NCBI GenBank assembly: GCA_964481145.1
Contig: CAYZTA010000031.1
Location: 4,270 to 68,269 of the forward strand
Direction of reading: 5' to 3'
DNA length: 64,000 bases
DNA from: Sandaracinus sp964481145
GTDB taxonomy: Bacteria; Myxococcota_A; Polyangia; Polyangiales; Sandaracinaceae
Below are positions 8,035-17,606 of the stretch, piece by piece. Each line of letters opens with the position of its first letter. Positions within the stretch are counted from its first letter, which is position 1. The translations under genes were made by a program, and so were the position numbers. The notes beneath the pieces are model-generated. The model saw only the letters and a program-made list of their open reading frames with translations, made no database searches and was not told the DNA's origin.

Positions 8035-10047
8035 TCAGGGCGCGGGAATCATCGGCGCGCCCATCGCTGCCGATTCCAGAAAGCGGCGGACCCGACTCTG
8101 TGCGCTGCTGTTTTCGTAGATGGCAAAATGTCCATCATTCGCAAACTGCATGAGCCCTGCAGTCGCGCGACCCGAGGCGACGTTGTTTTGCGATCCGCCA
8201 CTGACAGGGTCGATGTTCAAGAGCTCATATGCAGCGATGGGCTGTACGACGGGCGCGACGATCGGAATGCGCATCGAAATCGCGAGTGCTTCAATCCCTC
8301 CCGGAGGAGAGAACATGTCCATCAGACCTTCCGTCGATAGGACGCTTTTGGGCGCAAATCCCTCGCGCGGAGAAGCGAAGGCAAGATGCCCGAAATTCGA
8401 GCCATCGCTCGATTCGAGCCACGATTGGATCAGCGTGATCATGGGGTGTTCGTAGTTCATTCCCTCGGCTTCGAAGGCCTCATTGAGGTCCCCGCCACGG
8501 AGCTGCAATGCGAGACGAAACACGTCGGGGATCGAGATGGGCTCGACTTTCTCGAGGAGTGCATACGCCATGACGGCGCTCCCTGCGCTGATGACGGCGG
8601 CGCTTACACCATCATCGATTCCAAGGAATAACGGCGCGACCAGACCTCCTTGAGAGTGTCCGAAAAAGAACACGCGCGTGGGATCGAAGTGCACGGCCTC
8701 ACCGTCACGAGACGTGACGTGCGTTGGGATCACGAGATTGGGGACGAGGCGCGCCAGCTGGACGAAATCGAGCGCGCTCTGGCGGTTGTTGTCTCGTGCC
8801 GCGTCAGGGTTGCGTAGATTGAAAAAGAGGATGTCCGGAGAGAGCGATGTGGGATTGCGATCTCCATGATGAATCATGTCGATGCCCACCGTGGCGATCC
8901 CGAGCGCGGCGAGGCCTGGACCGGTCCCATCGTAGATGAAGGAACGGAAATCGCCGCCTGTTCCATGAGCATAAAGCACGAGCGGATAGCCACCTTCCGG
9001 CATCGGGATGCTCGAAGGCGGCAATGTCAGTGCAAAGCGAGCTTGATACGAGTCGTGCACGATGGGCTGACCATTGGGGCCTGGCTCGATTGCGCCGCCC
9101 TCACTTTCATAAGGGATTTCTCCTTCTTGAAAGATCGGAACAGGCCCGTATTCGCCCCTGATCTCTTCGAATCCCACGCGATTCGTCTGCTGCCACGCAT
9201 CCGCCACGGTCGGTTCGTCGTAGTTCGAGTGCATCCAATCGCGGTAGAGCGCGAGCTCGGCCACTGGATCTTGAGTCGTGAAAATTGCGATCGAAAGAAT
9301 CTCTTCCTTGGGCACGCCAGCTTCGGCGAGCGCATCGAAAGCTTCTCGATGAAGCGTTCGCGCAGCGTCGACCACGTCGTCTCCGCTTCCGTCGATGAGC
9401 GCCTCGAGGTCGACATCGCGTCCGAACTCTCCACCCATCATGGGTCGCACGCCTCTCCTCACCACGACGGCGTAACGATGACCGCCCAGGAGTGGGATCC
9501 CATAGACTGGGCGTACGGCGAGCGTGTGGCCAGGCCAGAAAAGAGTCGCTCGCTCCTGGATCGTGATCACCGCAGGATGACGTTCGAGCCGAGTCTCGCT
9601 CGATGCTTCGAGATCGATGATGAAGACGCTCGCATCGTCCGCGAGCGTTTGGCTCGGGCTCGCAGGTATGCTCGAAGGATCGATATCGTGCGAGAAGCGA
9701 AAATAAATCGAGCCATTCGTGGCAAAGCCACGCAATCGTTCCGTCGCTGCGTTCGTGTAACGCCGAACGAGTCGGTTGTTGCGTGGGTTTGGAAAAGAGG
9801 TGAGGTCGATGGTCCCTTCGGAGGTGCGCCTTAAATCATTGGGCCACGGTAGGTTGAAGAAGGAGTCGCGTTGCTCACGGGGAAGTTCGAAGATCGCGCG
9901 GGGCGGGCCTGCATCGACAGGCCCTGCATCCGGAGTGGGGCTCGTGGTGTCGAGGGGCTCACAGCCGAAGCTGCACGCCGCGCACAAAAAAATCCATGCG
10001 TGCAAGAGCGCAAGAGGCGGTCTTGCGATGAGAAAAGGGCGAAGCAT
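8035..10047 (-). CDS. Exported alpha/beta hydrolase (probable lipoprotein)
   Basis: A 670-residue exported protein with an N-terminal hydrophobic segment followed by several cysteines (C22, C25, C29) and a Pro/Asp/Thr-rich linker, suggesting a lipoprotein although the lipobox is not canonical. An N-terminal domain (about 50-330; FELPREQRDSFFNLPWPND, FPNPRNN) is of a kind seen in secreted bacterial lipase-like proteins. The C-terminal alpha/beta hydrolase domain has the oxyanion-region motif YAHGTGG (359-365) and nucleophile elbow GHSQGG (463-468, Ser465). Likely an esterase or lipase acting outside the cytoplasm; substrate unknown. It converges on the sigma factor gene with seven bases between stops and is downstream of thiD and the GGDEF-like gene on the same strand. 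Confidence 0.8.
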   Translation of the reverse strand: MLRPFLIARPPLALLHAWIFLCAACSFGCEPLDTTSPTPDAGPVDAGPPRAIFELPREQRDSFFNLPWPNDLRRTSEGTIDLTSFPNPRNNRLVRRYTNAATERLRGFATNGSIYFRFSHDIDPSSIPASPSQTLADDASVFIIDLEASSETRLERHPAVITIQERATLFWPGHTLAVRPVYGIPLLGGHRYAVVVRRGVRPMMGGEFGRDVDLEALIDGSGDDVVDAARTLHREAFDALAEAGVPKEEILSIAIFTTQDPVAELALYRDWMHSNYDEPTVADAWQQTNRVGFEEIRGEYGPVPIFQEGEIPYESEGGAIEPGPNGQPIVHDSYQARFALTLPPSSIPMPEGGYPLVLYAHGTGGDFRSFIYDGTGPGLAALGIATVGIDMIHHGDRNPTSLSPDILFFNLRNPDAARDNNRQSALDFVQLARLVPNLVIPTHVTSRDGEAVHFDPTRVFFFGHSQGGLVAPLFLGIDDGVSAAVISAGSAVMAYALLEKVEPISIPDVFRLALQLRGGDLNEAFEAEGMNYEHPMITLIQSWLESSDGSNFGHLAFASPREGFAPKSVLSTEGLMDMFSPPGGIEALAISMRIPIVAPVVQPIAAYELLNIDPVSGGSQNNVASGRATAGLMQFANDGHFAIYENSSAQSRVRRFLESAAMGAPMIPAP

Positions 10048-10092
10048 CGGGGCAGTCTAGCGAGCTGAAACGTTCGATGCGATGTGCCCCCT

Positions 10093-10692
10093 TCAATTCG
10101 TGCGCAGCTGATCTTCGAGCCAGTCGAGGACAGACTGGGTTTCTCGATAGCGTGTCGATGGATACATGAGAGATTCCGTTTGTTCGACCACTTTTCGGTT
10201 CGCTGCGGCATCGAGTCCGAGGGCAAGTCGTACGCACAGAGGAGCGAGCGCACCTTCGTTCATTCGAGGCAAAAGCATCGCGATGCGCCGCCGATAGACG
10301 GTCACCATGTCGGAGCGCCGAAGGCGGGTGATCATCATTTCGAGCGCCCTCGAATAAAATCCAGGGTTGGGTTCTTCTGCGAGCTTCAAGACCACCATCG
10401 CGAAACTGGTGCCGTGCCTCTGGGAATAAGCGCACTGTTCACGGACACGTTTGCGGAGATCACGCCCTTCGACGACGCGGGATTCCGTGCGCGGGCCTTC
10501 GACTGCCAACGCGAGAATATCCCGTAGATCTTCGAGTGAGAGAGTTCGACCGAGTTGCCTCGAGGCTGCGGCCAACCGTCGTGCGAATTGTTGTGCGAGC
10601 ACCGGATCTCGTTTGAGATCGGAGATGTCTGCCTGCTCCCATGAATAAGGGAGATGTGCTGAATGCTTGGCGGCCTCGGTGACAGTGGTCAT
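10093..10692 (-). CDS. Degenerate GGDEF-like domain protein
   Basis: A 199-residue cytosolic protein. From about residue 80 the pattern follows a GGDEF (diguanylate cyclase) fold: LRKRVREQCAYSQRHGTSFA, AMVVLKL, a helix, LRRSDMVTVYRRRIAMLLPR, then a helix. At the place of the GGDEF active-site loop the sequence reads VYRRRIAMLLP, so the signature and metal-binding acidic residues are missing and catalysis is not expected. The N-terminal ~80 residues are helical and unassigned. It could be a c-di-GMP- or nucleotide-responsive regulator, but this is inference from fold pattern only. It lies 46 bases downstream of thiD on the same strand. Confidence 0.55.
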   Translation of the reverse strand: MTTVTEAAKHSAHLPYSWEQADISDLKRDPVLAQQFARRLAAASRQLGRTLSLEDLRDILALAVEGPRTESRVVEGRDLRKRVREQCAYSQRHGTSFAMVVLKLAEEPNPGFYSRALEMMITRLRRSDMVTVYRRRIAMLLPRMNEGALAPLCVRLALGLDAAANRKVVEQTESLMYPSTRYRETQSVLDWLEDQLRTN

Positions 10693-10738
10693 TCGATTGC
10701 TCGAGAGAATAGCCGAGAGGGGGGAGTCATTCTACCCA

Positions 10739-11530
10739 TCAAGTTCGAGAATCGGTCTGCGCAAAATGGTCGACAGGACCGATGCCCTTCCCAATTCCTG
10801 GGGCGTTTCGCAACGCGAGCGTGAGCCAGTGTTTGGCTTGGCGGATGGCATCCTCCAGTGTGTGACCGGAAGCGAGTCCAGCCGTGATCGCGGCCGAATA
10901 CGTGCAACCCGTGCCATGGGTGTGCAGAGTATCGACGCGCTCCGCTCGAATTTCGATGAGCGCGCTTTGGGTTGCGAGCACATCCACGGGGGGCCCTTCG
11001 ATGTGTCCTCCTTTGAGCAGCACGGCGCGCGCGCCCATGCGAACGAGCGCTGTCGCGGCGGCTTTGGCTTCATTCAAGGTGCGCACTTCGTGGCCGAGTA
11101 GAGCTGCGGCTTCGTGTGCATTGGGTGTGAAAAGCGTCGCGGCAGGCATCAGCTCGCGCGCAACGGCATCTCTTGCATCCTCCTTCAAGAGCGGTGCGCC
11201 ATGTTTGCTGATCATGACGGGATCGACCACGAGAGGAAACGCGAACGTCGCTGCACGAGCTGCCACGGTTCGAACGATGTCGGCCGAACCGAGCGCACCC
11301 GTTTTCGCGGCCCGCGGTGTGATGTCGTCCAGCAGCGTATCGAGCTGCGCGAGAACCGTTTCGGGGGTGCACGTCTCGACGCGCGTGACGCCTTGCGTGC
11401 TCTGGGCGGTGAGGAGCGAAATCACTGCCGTTCCATACACTCCGTGCTGATGGAATGTTTTGAGGTCGGCCTGGATTCCGGCGCCTCCAGAGGGATCGGA
11501 GCCCGCGATCGTCAGCGCAATGGGTCGCAT
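10739..11530 (-). CDS. thiD: Hydroxymethylpyrimidine/phosphomethylpyrimidine kinase
   Basis: Phosphorylates HMP and HMP-phosphate to HMP-pyrophosphate for thiamine synthesis, in the cytosol. The 263-residue protein has the family hallmarks: ALTIAGSDPSGGAGIQADLK at the N-terminus, the HMP-binding region ISLLTAQSTQGV, LVVDPVMISKHGAPLL, FTPNAHEAAALLG, and the ribokinase anion-hole motif THGTGCTYSAAI near residue 210. It is divergent from the LysM-M23 gene; the 60 bases between them contain no room for a TPP riboswitch. No other thiamine gene is present in the window. Confidence 0.96.
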   Translation of the reverse strand: MRPIALTIAGSDPSGGAGIQADLKTFHQHGVYGTAVISLLTAQSTQGVTRVETCTPETVLAQLDTLLDDITPRAAKTGALGSADIVRTVAARAATFAFPLVVDPVMISKHGAPLLKEDARDAVARELMPAATLFTPNAHEAAALLGHEVRTLNEAKAAATALVRMGARAVLLKGGHIEGPPVDVLATQSALIEIRAERVDTLHTHGTGCTYSAAITAGLASGHTLEDAIRQAKHWLTLALRNAPGIGKGIGPVDHFAQTDSRT

Positions 11531-11590
11531 ATTTGCCGCAGATTGACCTGCATTCGCGCGATCGCAAAGGAGTTGCTATAGGAGGGGCCC

Positions 11591-13045
11591 ATGCGGCATT
11601 GGCCGATGTACTTCGCCGCTTTGGCTGCGATCGTGCTCATTGCGATGGCCGCGTGTGGCGGTCCGGAGAGCACGCCTCAGCTCGACGCGGGTGGCCATTC
11701 GATCGAATCGGCTCCGACTGTGGCAACGGATCCGGCTCCAGAGCCGAGATTCGTCGAGCACACAGTGGGGGAGCGCGAAACGCTTTGGGATATTGCCCGA
11801 GCTTACGGCGTGAGCGTCGATGACATCATGCGCGCGAACGAGCTGCGACCGCGCGATGTGCGGCGCATTCGATCGGGCATGACATTGCGGATCCCAGGAG
11901 CGGAAACTCAAGCCGCCGTCGAGACGGCCGTTCATCGAGCCCAGGCCGCCGCCGCTCCGCTTCCCGAGATCGAAGGGGCGGCGTGGCATCGACTCACGGA
12001 AGGGCAAACGCTCTGGGAAGTTGCGAGCCTTTACGAGGTGACAGCCTCCGCGATCGTGGAGCAGAATGGGTTCGATGATGATACGGTTCGCATGCTCCGT
12101 CCTGGGCAAGCGATTCAAGTGCCGGGCATCACGGCACGCGATGTGGCACGGGTGACCGAACGTATCGCTCGTGATGCTCCGTCCAGGACGGCCCATCGTG
12201 GGTTTCGCCATACGCTTGCGCGGGGCGAGAGCATCTGGAGCTTGGCTGCCTCATTTGGTGTGAGCGTGAGCGAGATCATGGCCGCCAATCGCCTTTCGCC
12301 AGAGCAAGCGACTTCATTGCGCGAGGGAAGAACCCTGTTCATTCCAGGTGTCGAACGTGATTCTCGCGGACAAATGCGCCGGCAAATGACGGGCGCAGAG
12401 CGTGCTGCCATGGCGGTGGCGCGTCGGATCGGTCTTGGGACAGCCAGCGCGGCGAGAGCGCTTTTGCATGGTCGATTGCAGCCGAATTGGTTGAGAGAGG
12501 CCAATCGCGGCGGAAATCGGGATCGTTTGCCAGGGATGCTGCGATGGCCAGTCGCGCAAGGGTGGTTCGTGCGCGGCTATGGATCGGGCGAGGGGGGGTA
12601 TCATCTCGCGACTGATATCATGGGTGAGATTGGCTGGAATGTGCGCGCCAGTGCGCCTGGAATCGTGGGGTATTCGGGGGACGAGATCCCGGGCTATGGC
12701 AACATCGTCTTGCTCGTGCATCCAGGGGGATGGATCACGATGTATGCGCATAATTCAGTAAATTTCGCGGTTGCTGGGCAACGTGTTCCTGCGGGGGCCA
12801 TCATCGCCGAGCTGGGAAGCACGGGTATCAGTCGTGGTCCCCATGTGCACTTCGAGCTGATCTTCGAAGGGCAAAACTGTGATCCAGCAGCTCTTTGGAG
12901 ACCGGGGATTCGCCATCGAGATGGTCATCTGACGCCGCTCGCGCCGTTGACGTGGGCAGAGCGAAATACACGGCCCGAAGGCATTCGATGCCATCGACGC
13001 ATGCGCCATCCGCGTTCGCGTTGGGTCACGCATGAAGAGTTGTAG
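11591..13045 (+). CDS. Lipoprotein with three LysM repeats and an M23 peptidase domain
   Basis: A 484-residue cell-wall protein. Residues 1-22 form a signal peptide with lipobox AMAAC (Cys22). Three LysM peptidoglycan-binding modules follow at about 57-103, 133-178 and 207-253, each with the pattern GExxLWxIAxxYxVSxxxIxxxN. The C-terminal M23 (LytM-like) domain at about 320-430 keeps the zinc ligands: His338 and Asp342 in GGYHLATD, and His418/His420 in GPHVHFE, so it should be an active endopeptidase, or an EnvC/NlpD-like amidase activator if the groove is altered. A strong ribosome site (AGGAGG) precedes ATG 11591. It is probably anchored in the outer membrane and acts in the periplasm during division or remodelling. 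Confidence 0.92.
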   Translation: MRHWPMYFAALAAIVLIAMAACGGPESTPQLDAGGHSIESAPTVATDPAPEPRFVEHTVGERETLWDIARAYGVSVDDIMRANELRPRDVRRIRSGMTLRIPGAETQAAVETAVHRAQAAAAPLPEIEGAAWHRLTEGQTLWEVASLYEVTASAIVEQNGFDDDTVRMLRPGQAIQVPGITARDVARVTERIARDAPSRTAHRGFRHTLARGESIWSLAASFGVSVSEIMAANRLSPEQATSLREGRTLFIPGVERDSRGQMRRQMTGAERAAMAVARRIGLGTASAARALLHGRLQPNWLREANRGGNRDRLPGMLRWPVAQGWFVRGYGSGEGGYHLATDIMGEIGWNVRASAPGIVGYSGDEIPGYGNIVLLVHPGGWITMYAHNSVNFAVAGQRVPAGAIIAELGSTGISRGPHVHFELIFEGQNCDPAALWRPGIRHRDGHLTPLAPLTWAERNTRPEGIRCHRRMRHPRSRWVTHEEL

Positions 13046-13169
13046 TCCGGAGCAAGGGACCCCTGAAACTTGCGCGCCCTGTCTTCGTCCTGCTAGAAGC
13101 GCCGTTCCGTTCCCCTGAACGCGGGTCCAGGAGCGCCGGCACCCGGGCCTTTTCGGTAGGAAAACGCCC

Positions 13170-15602
13170 ATGCCGCAGACGCGCAGTCAGCTCTCTCTCT
13201 TCGATTCGTCCGCTGGAAATATCCCCGCGGCTCCCGGTCGTCCCCCACCTCCCCCAAATATGCAGATTCAGAACGCATCCCTCTCCGAAGAGACCCAAAA
13301 GCGGTATCTCAACTACGCGCTTTCGGTCGTCACCTCGCGCGCATTGCCCGACGTTCGTGACGGTCTCAAGCCGGTGCAACGACGCATTCTGTACGGGATG
13401 CATCGAGGCGGTGTTCGCTTCGACGGTCGTCACGTGAAGAGCGCGCGCGTCGTCGGTGACGTGATGGGTAAATACCATCCGCACGGCGATTCCTCGATCT
13501 ACGAGGCGCTCGCACGCATGGCGCAGTCGTTCTCATTGCGTCTGCCGCTCATCGACGGTCAGGGAAATTTCGGCTCGCCCGATGGCGATGCGCCGGCCGC
13601 GATGCGTTACACCGAGTGCAAGCTTTCGCGCGCGGCGATGGAGCTCCTCTCCGAGCTGGACAAAGACACCGTCGATTTTCGCCCCAACTATGATGGTGTC
13701 GAGACCGAACCGGTCGTGCTGCCGGCGCGTTTTCCGAATCTTCTCGTCAATGGGAGCTCGGGCATCGCCGTCGGTATGGCGACCTCGATTCCTCCGCACA
13801 ATTTCGGCGAAGTGATCGATGCGACGGTGGCGCTGATCGAAGATCCGAACCTCACGATCAAGCAGCTCATGAAGTCTCTTCGCGGCCCCGATTTTCCGAC
13901 CGGCGGACAGCTCGTGTCGAGCAAACCGGAGATCGAAGATGTCTATACGACCGGCGGCGGTTCGCTCAAGCTCCGTGGCACATGGAAGCTCGAGGAACCC
14001 TCATCGAGCACGCGCGGCGGCGGCAATCCGCTCATCGTGATCACCTCGATTCCGTATTCGATCGAACGCAAGACGATCGTCGAAAAAATTGCGGAGATCA
14101 TCGTCCAGAAGAAGCTCCCGATACTTCTCGACGTGCGCGATGAATCGACCGATGAAACGCGTGTCGTCTGCGAAATCAAAAAGGGCACCGATCCTCAGCT
14201 CGTGATGGCGTATCTCTACAAGCACACGCCGCTCGCGACGAACGTGCACGTCAACTTGACTTGTCTCGTGCCGATCATGAGCGGTGGCGCCGAGGTGTCG
14301 GTTCCGGAGCGTCTCGATCTGAAGTCAGTGCTGCGTCATTGGCTCGATTTCAGGATGCGCGTCGTCGTACGTCGACTCGGATTCGACCTCGCGGCCGTCA
14401 AGAGGCGCATTCACATCCTCGAAGGATTCGTCACGATCTTCGATGCACTCGATGAAACGATCCGCATCATCAGGCGCAGCCAAGGTCGTCAGGATGCCGC
14501 TGAAAAGTTGATGAAACGCTTCGAGCTCTCCGAAGAACAGACGACCGCGATCCTCGAGTTGCGTCTCTATCGGCTCGCGCAACTGGAGATCAATCTCATC
14601 CGCGAAGAGCTCGCAGAGAAACGCAAAGAAGAAAAGCGCCTTTCTCAACTTCTTTCGAGTGAAGACGCGCGCTGGAAGCTGATTCGTGCCGAGCTCCTCG
14701 AGCTCAAGACGACCTATGCCACGGGAGTCAAAGGCATGGGACGTGCGACGAAGATCATCGGGGAGGCGAATGAGCCCGAATACGATGCCGAGGCGTTCAT
14801 CGTCGAAGAAGACTCGTTCGTTCTTTTGAGCCAGCAGGGATGGGTCAAGCGTCAAGGCAGCGTCAAAGATCTCGCCTCGACCCGGGTGCGCGATGGCGAT
14901 GCCGTGCTCGACGTCGCCTTTGGAAGCACCAAAGCATCTGTCGCGTTTTTCTCGAATTTTGGTGCATGTTACGTATGTCGAATCGTCGATGTGCAAGCGA
15001 CGACGGGCTACGGAAGCCCGATCCAGACGATGTTCAAGTTGGCGGACGGGGAGCGCATCTTGAAGATGATGAGCTTCGATCCTCGTCAGCTCGAAGTGCC
15101 CGTCGAACTGGAGAACGTCACTGAGCCACAGCCTCCTTTCGCGCTCGCGGTGACCAAAGGCGGGCTCGTGTCGCGGTTCTCACTTCGCTCGCATCGCGAT
15201 CCTTCGACGCGCGCTGGACGCAAGTATGTCCGTCTCAACAGCGGTGATGAAGTCGTCTACGTCGATGTGTGCGCGGGAACCGAGAAGCTCGCGTGCGCCA
15301 CGGCAGAAGGACATGCGCTCGTGTGCATGGCCGAGGAGGTGCCGATTCTCGCGGGGGCCGGCAAGGGCGTGAAGCTCATCAAGCTCGATGATGAATCGGA
15401 CGTCGTGCTCGGCGCGCGTCTGATGCAGGATTCGAACACGCCTCTCGTCGTCGAGCATGAAAACGGCAAGACGTTCGAAGTGACGGTTTGGAAAGAGATC
15501 ACATCGCGGGGCGGCAAAGGAACGGCGCTCTTCAAGCGCGGACGCGCCGTGCGGGTGCTTCTGTCCGAGCCCGTGGTCCCGACCGTGGGAGGTGAATCGT
15601 GA
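13170..15602 (+). CDS. parC: DNA topoisomerase IV subunit A
   Basis: The DNA breakage-reunion subunit of a type IIA topoisomerase that unlinks daughter chromosomes. Over 810 residues it shows ALSVVTSRALPDVRDGLKPV, the CAP/active-site region KYHPHGDSSIYEAL (the quinolone-determining Ser and Glu as in ParC), and the catalytic tyrosine Tyr147 in AAMRYTECKLS. The C-terminal half ends in a beta-pinwheel with only a degenerate GyrA box (TSRGGKG), which favours ParC over GyrA. The N-terminal ~30 residues are a Pro-rich extension. Its TGA overlaps the parE start by four bases; the parC-parE gene order is reversed compared with many operons. A duplicate gyrase pair cannot be formally excluded. Confidence 0.9.
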   Translation: MPQTRSQLSLFDSSAGNIPAAPGRPPPPPNMQIQNASLSEETQKRYLNYALSVVTSRALPDVRDGLKPVQRRILYGMHRGGVRFDGRHVKSARVVGDVMGKYHPHGDSSIYEALARMAQSFSLRLPLIDGQGNFGSPDGDAPAAMRYTECKLSRAAMELLSELDKDTVDFRPNYDGVETEPVVLPARFPNLLVNGSSGIAVGMATSIPPHNFGEVIDATVALIEDPNLTIKQLMKSLRGPDFPTGGQLVSSKPEIEDVYTTGGGSLKLRGTWKLEEPSSSTRGGGNPLIVITSIPYSIERKTIVEKIAEIIVQKKLPILLDVRDESTDETRVVCEIKKGTDPQLVMAYLYKHTPLATNVHVNLTCLVPIMSGGAEVSVPERLDLKSVLRHWLDFRMRVVVRRLGFDLAAVKRRIHILEGFVTIFDALDETIRIIRRSQGRQDAAEKLMKRFELSEEQTTAILELRLYRLAQLEINLIREELAEKRKEEKRLSQLLSSEDARWKLIRAELLELKTTYATGVKGMGRATKIIGEANEPEYDAEAFIVEEDSFVLLSQQGWVKRQGSVKDLASTRVRDGDAVLDVAFGSTKASVAFFSNFGACYVCRIVDVQATTGYGSPIQTMFKLADGERILKMMSFDPRQLEVPVELENVTEPQPPFALAVTKGGLVSRFSLRSHRDPSTRAGRKYVRLNSGDEVVYVDVCAGTEKLACATAEGHALVCMAEEVPILAGAGKGVKLIKLDDESDVVLGARLMQDSNTPLVVEHENGKTFEVTVWKEITSRGGKGTALFKRGRAVRVLLSEPVVPTVGGES

Positions 15603-17566
15603 GTGTCACGAATGGTCGACCCGCCAGCCATCGCCCGCCGAAGTCGACGCCTCCGAAGGGTGATTACACCGCGGCGGATCTCGAGGTTCTCGAAGGCTTG
15701 CAGCCGGTGCGAAAGCGTCCGGCGATGTACATCGGCGACACCGCGAAGACGGGGTATCACCATCTCCTCTGGGAGATCCTCGACAACTCGGTCGATGAAG
15801 CGATCAACGGTCACGCCGATCGCATCGAGGTCGTGCTCGAGGCCGATCACAAGGGCGCGAGCGTCATCGACAACGGGCGCGGTGTTCCGCTCGAGGTCCA
15901 TCCGAAGTTCAAAAAAACAGGCCTCGAGATCATCCTCACGATGCTGCATGCAGGCGGCAAATTCGAAGGAAAGAACTATCGCGTTTCGGGTGGTCTCCAC
16001 GGGGTGGGTGCGTCGGTCGTCAATGCGCTCGCGGAGTCGCTCACGGCCACGGTGAGGCGTGGTGGCGAGGAATTCCAACAAACGTATTCGCGCGGGGCTG
16101 CCACCAGCAAACTTCAGAAGAAGGGCAAAACGAACAGGCGCGGGACAGCGATTCACTTCCGACCGGATCCACAGATCTTCGGGAAGAGCATCTCGTTCGA
16201 TCTCGAGGTCATCAAAGCGCGTCTCGAGGCCAAGAGTTACCTGCACAAAGGGCTTCACGTCGTCCTAAAAGACGAAAAAAGCCAAGAAAAATGGGAGTTT
16301 CATCATCCCGGCGGCATTGTCGAGTACCTCGGCAAGCTGGCGAGCGAACGGAATATGCGTCCCATTCAACCGCAGGCGTTCGTGCTCGATCGTGAGGACG
16401 AACCGCGTTTGGAATTGGCGCTGACGTGGACCGAGTCGCCGGACGAGAAGATTCTTTCCTACGCCAACGGCATTCCCACGCCGAGCGGTGGAACGCATGA
16501 AAATGGGCTCAAGTCTGCGCTCAACAAAGCCGTTCGCGGCTTCATGGCGGCCAAGAAGATCGAGCCCAAAGGCGTCACGATCACGGCCGAAGACATCCGC
16601 GAAGGTGTCGCGGCGCTCCTGAGCGTGTATGTGCCAGAGCCGCAATTCCAGGGGCAAACGAAGGATCGTTTGAACAACCCCGAGGTGGCGGGTCAAGTCG
16701 AAGGCGCGGTGCGCACCGCGCTCGAACAATGGTTTCTGGATCACTCCTCGGTGGCCGAAACCATCGTTGCGCGCATCGTGCTCGCAGCACGTGCGCGCGA
16801 AGCGAGCCGCGCGGCGTCGGCGCAGGTCTCACGCAAAACAGCGGTCAATCATCGACTGAATTTGCCGGGCAAGCTTGCCGACTGTTCGAGCACGGATCCA
16901 CGGAGCTCGGAGCTTTTCCTGGTCGAGGGAGATAGCGCCGGTGGTTCGGCCAAGAGCGGTCGTGACCGCAAAACGCAGGCGATTTTGCCCCTTCGAGGCA
17001 AGGTGCTCAATGCCGAGCGCGCGAACAACGCCGCTGTGCTCAACAACAAAGAGCTGCAGGACATCGTCTCGGCGCTCGGTTGTGGGCTCGGCAAAGATTT
17101 CGATCTGAACAAGCTCAGATACGGAAAAGTCTTTCTCCTCATGGATGCCGATTCCGATGGGCATCATATCGCGACGCTGCTGCTGACGTTTTTCTACCGC
17201 ATGTTGCCCGGGCTCATTCGTGCGGGGCACGTGTATATCGCGCAACCTCCGCTGTACCGCGTGGATGCAGGAAAAGAAACGTATTGGGCGCTGGACGACA
17301 CCGAGCGAGACAAGCTCCTCGCCGAGCTGCCGAAGAACGTGAAGCCGAAAATTGGTCGGTTCAAAGGCCTCGGTGAAATGAATCCCGAGCAGCTCAAGGT
17401 GACGACGCTCGATCCGAAGAAGAGAAGGGCGCTCCGCGTCGTCATCGACGAGGAACTCGAAACGGATCGGATTCTGAACGAGCTCATGGGCCGCGATGCA
17501 TCTCAACGCTTCAAATTCATCATGGAGCACGCACCCAAAGCGGACACGGAAGCCCTCGACGTGTAA
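15599..17566 (+). CDS. parE: DNA topoisomerase IV subunit B
   Basis: The ATPase subunit partner of ParC. The 655-residue protein has the GHKL ATP-binding motif LLWEILDNSVDEAING, RPAMYIGDT at the entry, GLHGVGASVVNAL, a transducer domain with KNNP-like region (KDRLNNPEV), and the TOPRIM acidic motifs EGDSAGGSAKSGRDRKTQA and LMDADSDGHHIATLLL. The C-terminus has GRFKGLGEMNPEQL followed by the typical helical end. The GTG start at 15599 overlaps the parC stop (GTGA), indicating coupled translation. About the length of ParE rather than the longer GyrB of E. coli. Confidence 0.92.
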   Translation: MSVTNGRPASHRPPKSTPPKGDYTAADLEVLEGLQPVRKRPAMYIGDTAKTGYHHLLWEILDNSVDEAINGHADRIEVVLEADHKGASVIDNGRGVPLEVHPKFKKTGLEIILTMLHAGGKFEGKNYRVSGGLHGVGASVVNALAESLTATVRRGGEEFQQTYSRGAATSKLQKKGKTNRRGTAIHFRPDPQIFGKSISFDLEVIKARLEAKSYLHKGLHVVLKDEKSQEKWEFHHPGGIVEYLGKLASERNMRPIQPQAFVLDREDEPRLELALTWTESPDEKILSYANGIPTPSGGTHENGLKSALNKAVRGFMAAKKIEPKGVTITAEDIREGVAALLSVYVPEPQFQGQTKDRLNNPEVAGQVEGAVRTALEQWFLDHSSVAETIVARIVLAARAREASRAASAQVSRKTAVNHRLNLPGKLADCSSTDPRSSELFLVEGDSAGGSAKSGRDRKTQAILPLRGKVLNAERANNAAVLNNKELQDIVSALGCGLGKDFDLNKLRYGKVFLLMDADSDGHHIATLLLTFFYRMLPGLIRAGHVYIAQPPLYRVDAGKETYWALDDTERDKLLAELPKNVKPKIGRFKGLGEMNPEQLKVTTLDPKKRRALRVVIDEELETDRILNELMGRDASQRFKFIMEHAPKADTEALDV

Positions 17567-17567
17567 C

Positions 17568-17583
17568 AGCTTCAACGGAAGCT
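17568..17583. other. Small inverted repeat after parE
   Basis: AGCTTC (17568-17573) and GAAGCT (17578-17583) form a six-base stem with a four-base loop right after the parE stop; a second short palindrome (CTTCGCGAAG) overlaps its right arm. There is no following run of Ts, so an intrinsic terminator is not supported. Confidence 0.25.
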
Positions 17584-17606
17584 TCGCGAAGGGCGGGAAC
17601 TCCTAT

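Noticed and set aside
11531..11590. TPP riboswitch ahead of thiD
   Set aside because: The thiD leader is at most 60 bases and shows none of the conserved THI-box sequence, and it must also hold the divergent gene's ribosome site.
16829..17575. Long open frame antisense to parE, and many similar antisense frames elsewhere
   Set aside because: They mirror the codon bias of the real gene on the other strand, have no ribosome site or recognisable motif, and lie entirely within well-supported genes.
17568..17606. Hairpin after parE as an intrinsic terminator
   Set aside because: The stem is only six pairs and no T-run follows; the OmpA gene starts about 25 bases later.
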